A stretch of 6,796 nt of DNA from Alphaproteobacteria bacterium (GTDB lineage Bacteria > Pseudomonadota > Alphaproteobacteria > Micavibrionales > Micavibrionaceae): positions 1-6,796 of the forward strand of contig JALZUF010000083.1 in assembly GCA_023301785.1 (NCBI GenBank), given 5' to 3'. The notes under the pieces are model-generated. The model was not told the DNA's origin, did no database searches, and worked only from the letters and a program-made list of their open reading frames with translations. The position numbers were made by a program, and so were the translations under genes. This document shows, in pieces, positions 5,234-6,796 of the stretch (the stretch's first letter is position 1; every line of letters begins with the position of its first letter).

Positions 5234-6281
5234 AAACTCAAATTTGCCGACGTTTGATCGCCTTCAAGGCGAAGGCCGTACAATTCTTGAATCAGATCGT
5301 GCGTTAAGCCAAGATATTCGAGAACTTCACATCGGTTTTTTAAACCTAATGCCCGATGCCGCCCTGCAAGCAACCGAGCGTCAATGGTACCGCCTGATTG
5401 GTGAAAGTAATCGTGTTGCACAAATATATATCCATCCGTTCACACTTCCTGTCATTGAGCGCGATGAGAAAACAAGTGCCTATATCAACGAACATTATGA
5501 GCAATGGGACAATCTGAAAAAAGAAGGTCTAGATGCCCTCATTGTGACAGGTGCAAATATGTCTGTTGATGGCTTATTACAAGACGAAGGCTGGCTTCAG
5601 CTTCGCGATATTTACAATTGGGCTGATCAAAATGTTTGTTCTTCTATTTGGTCATGCTTCGCGTCTTATGCTCTGATGGCTTTTAATCACGATGCCCGCC
5701 CACAAATATTTGACACAAAACGATGGGGCGTATATCCGCACTATGTCTTAAATAGAACGCACCCATTGACTCGCGGCATTAATACGAAGATGGATGTTTG
5801 TCATTCTCGATGGGGCGGCATTTCACGCGATCAATACGAAGCGGCAGAATTCATACCCCTCATTGAAAGCCGTGATATCGGCGTCCATATGAGCGTTAGT
5901 AAAGATGGCTTCCGTAACATTTGCTTCCAAGGCCATCCAGAATATGACACGGCAAGCCTCCTAAAAGAATACCGCCGTGAAGTAATGAACTACTCTGCTG
6001 GCACCCAAGACAGCTACCCACCCTATCCAGAAAATTATTTTGGTTCTAAAACACAAAATATTTTGACAGAGACACAGGCCAAAATTTTAAATGATGAAGA
6101 AGCAACTATACCCGAAAAAGAAATCGAACCTTTATTAGAAAACACATGGACAGACAGTGCTCGCTCCATCATTTCTAATTGGGTCGGTCACGTCTACCAA
6201 ATCACAAACGTGGACCGCACTAAACAATTTATGGACGGCATTAACCCTGATAATCCGCTAGGATTGACGCAAAGGAAATAA
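5220..6281 (+). CDS. metA: Homoserine O-acyltransferase, MetA type (succinyl or acetyl donor unresolved)
   Basis: The 353-residue protein matches the MetA/HTS family, a glutamine-amidotransferase-like fold. Landmarks: FLNLMP (40-45), TERQ (52-55), LIVTGA (107-112), the nucleophile C146 in SIWSCFASYAL, R/W-rich HSRWGG (195-200), and GHPEYD (238-243) with H239 and E241 completing the active site; a C-terminal NTWTDSAR to HVYQIT block (308-329) resembles the family tail. It activates homoserine for methionine synthesis. It is about 45 residues longer than E. coli MetA, mostly between HPEYD and NTW (about 250-307), and has DAALQA where E. coli has KKIE after NLMP. I recall this longer form from alphaproteobacteria. 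The donor-selecting position aligns to S115, neither Glu nor Gly. An in-frame TAA at 5208-5210 forces ATG 5220; no Shine-Dalgarno is visible. Confidence 0.9.
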   Translation: MPIVKNSNLPTFDRLQGEGRTILESDRALSQDIRELHIGFLNLMPDAALQATERQWYRLIGESNRVAQIYIHPFTLPVIERDEKTSAYINEHYEQWDNLKKEGLDALIVTGANMSVDGLLQDEGWLQLRDIYNWADQNVCSSIWSCFASYALMAFNHDARPQIFDTKRWGVYPHYVLNRTHPLTRGINTKMDVCHSRWGGISRDQYEAAEFIPLIESRDIGVHMSVSKDGFRNICFQGHPEYDTASLLKEYRREVMNYSAGTQDSYPPYPENYFGSKTQNILTETQAKILNDEEATIPEKEIEPLLENTWTDSARSIISNWVGHVYQITNVDRTKQFMDGINPDNPLGLTQRK

Positions 6282-6581
6282 ATCACGACCAATTTCCTGA
6301 CCCATTACCTTAGATATTTCTTTGATATTAGCAGCCAAAGCTTGCTTTCCAGCATCTCTTACAACGCAGGAAACTTCATTAAATTGTAATCCATCTAAAC
6401 GCTCCTTAATATCATCTAAAGTCAATTTAGAAAAACTTAACTCAGTTTTTTCTGGATTGTCTTCACTTGCGACAGCAACACTTTGACTCCAAGCGGTTTT
6501 GATACCTTGTTCCGTTAAAAATCCACCATGGTTTTCAGAACAATTTTCAAGATATTGTAAAAGTGGTGATTTCGTATACAT
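6258..6581 (-). CDS. Hypothetical protein, 107 residues, unrecognised
   Basis: I do not recognise this protein. It looks small, soluble and mostly helical, with no signal peptide or membrane segment. A charged helix-forming stretch SKLTLDDIKERLDGL (51-65) is followed by a second one (about 75-100, RDAGKQALAANIKEISKVMG) and a basic end LFPLRQS. Two Cys (C14, C72) are not arranged as a metal site. The gene is well supported by its control region: an AAGGAG ribosome site 5 nt before the ATG, an in-frame TAA three codons upstream that forces the start, and a promoter with a perfect -35 box. It lies 68 nt downstream of a methyltransferase gene on the same strand and overlaps the 3' end of metA by 24 nt tail-to-tail, so the two last coding stretches are antisense to each other. 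Confidence 0.75.
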   Translation of the reverse strand: MYTKSPLLQYLENCSENHGGFLTEQGIKTAWSQSVAVASEDNPEKTELSFSKLTLDDIKERLDGLQFNEVSCVVRDAGKQALAANIKEISKVMGQEIGRDLFPLRQS

Positions 6582-6586
6582 AGCAA

Positions 6587-6592
6587 CTCCTT
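6587..6592 (-). promoter_or_regulatory. Strong Shine-Dalgarno of the 107-residue gene
   Basis: AAGGAG on the minus strand lies 5 nt before the ATG at 6581. It is the best ribosome-binding site in the window and supports both the gene and its start. Confidence 0.8.
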
Positions 6593-6616
6593 AATAAATC
6601 TTTTAAAAACTATCTA

Positions 6617-6645
6617 CTCATAAAAACTTTTGAAGTTTATGTCAA
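6617..6645 (-). promoter_or_regulatory. Promoter of the 107-residue gene
   Basis: On the minus strand a perfect TTGACA (6645-6640) is followed by an ideal 17-nt spacer and TATGAG (6622-6617, four of six to consensus). A start near 6610 would give a leader of about 29 nt carrying the AAGGAG site. The -35 box begins 4 nt after the stop of the upstream methyltransferase gene, so the small gene can be expressed on its own. Confidence 0.5.
6624..6638. repeat. Inverted repeat in the promoter spacer
   Basis: AAACTT and AAGTTT form a perfect 6-bp inverted repeat around a 3-nt centre (TTG on the plus strand), lying wholly between the -35 and -10 boxes of the 107-residue gene. It could be a half-turn operator, but short AT-rich repeats are frequent by chance. 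Confidence 0.3.
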
Positions 6646-6649
6646 GTGA

Positions 6650-6796
6650 TTATGTTTTTTCTCGGCGTGTAGGAACAGCCTTAACAGAAACAACCTTCTC
6701 CAAGGTATTCCGCATATCTGCTTTCGCCGTTTTGCCACGTCCAGCATATAGCTGCTTCGTGACTTCTATAACGTGCACGCCGCCCAATGCAGGGTA
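6650..6796 (-). CDS. Probable class I SAM-dependent methyltransferase, C-terminal end (truncated by window edge)
   Basis: The frame enters from the right edge on the minus strand and stops at TAA (6652-6650), giving 48 residues. It begins with GGVHVIEVTKQLYAGR, which resembles the closing strand and tail (G-x-x-hydrophobic-x-E-A/V-T-K-Q-hydrophobic-Y-A) of a class I SAM-dependent methyltransferase I recall from Rhodospirillales-like genomes. The rest is a basic tail (about 20-48) ending TRREKT. The SAM-binding core lies outside the window, so neither substrate nor reaction can be named. The frame is continuous to the edge and its stop sits just before the promoter of the next gene, as expected of a real 3' end. 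A different enzyme family is possible. Confidence 0.55.
   Translation of the reverse strand, partial: YPALGGVHVIEVTKQLYAGRGKTAKADMRNTLEKVVSVKAVPTRREKT

Noticed and set aside
6591..6606. CtrA-like binding site (TTAA-N7-TTAA) before the 107-residue gene
   Set aside because: The two TTAA halves are separated by 8 nt rather than 7, and such halves are common in this AT-rich leader.
1..6796. A defence system, mobile element, CRISPR array or RNA gene
   Set aside because: No transposase, nuclease or toxin-antitoxin motifs, no spaced direct repeats, and no tRNA-like cloverleaf were seen on either strand. The two unrecognised genes do not show the hallmark motifs of known defence proteins.

Overview
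The window looks like a chromosomal housekeeping region of an AT-rich alphaproteobacterium. The gene order (ftsX tail, YdcF-type DUF218 protein, PlsC-type acyltransferase, DUF2125 protein, then tyrA/tyrC, hisC, metA and a methyltransferase tail) is one I associate from memory with Rhodospirillales-like and related alphaproteobacteria; the genus cannot be fixed from this sequence. I see no tRNA, rRNA, insertion sequence, CRISPR array, phage gene or attachment site.

Left part (1-2377, plus strand): an envelope operon. The C-terminal end of FtsX is followed after 14 nt by a membrane-anchored DUF218 protein, after 4 nt by a 1-acyl-glycerol-3-phosphate acyltransferase, and after 9 nt by a membrane-anchored DUF2125 protein. 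The tight spacing implies one transcript, starting outside the window, that joins cell division and membrane/envelope assembly.

Middle part (2374-5198, minus strand): histidinol-phosphate/aromatic aminotransferase (hisC), then prephenate/arogenate dehydrogenase (tyrA/tyrC), then an unrecognised 224-residue protein that runs tail-to-tail into the DUF2125 gene with a 4-nt overlap. TyrA and HisC together can supply the last two steps to tyrosine, while HisC also serves histidine synthesis.

Right part (5220-6796): metA, plus strand, is divergent from hisC across only 21 bp and encodes homoserine O-acyltransferase, the entry step to methionine. Tail-to-tail with it (24-nt overlap) is an unrecognised 107-residue protein on the minus strand, preceded by the C-terminal end of a probable class I SAM-dependent methyltransferase, also on the minus strand.

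The most interesting structure is not a known system but a repeated arrangement. Both unrecognised genes sit in a slot between a conserved minus-strand gene and the 3' end of a conserved plus-strand gene. Both overlap that 3' end, and both have a perfect TTGACA -35 box within 3-4 nt of the stop of the gene upstream. The promoter of the 224-residue gene would start its mRNA almost at the ATG, so the message looks leaderless, and a perfect 14-bp palindrome covers its -10 box. hisC and metA also seem to have leaderless-type starts, from -10 boxes that overlap on opposite strands. These are readings by eye and need transcript-start data.
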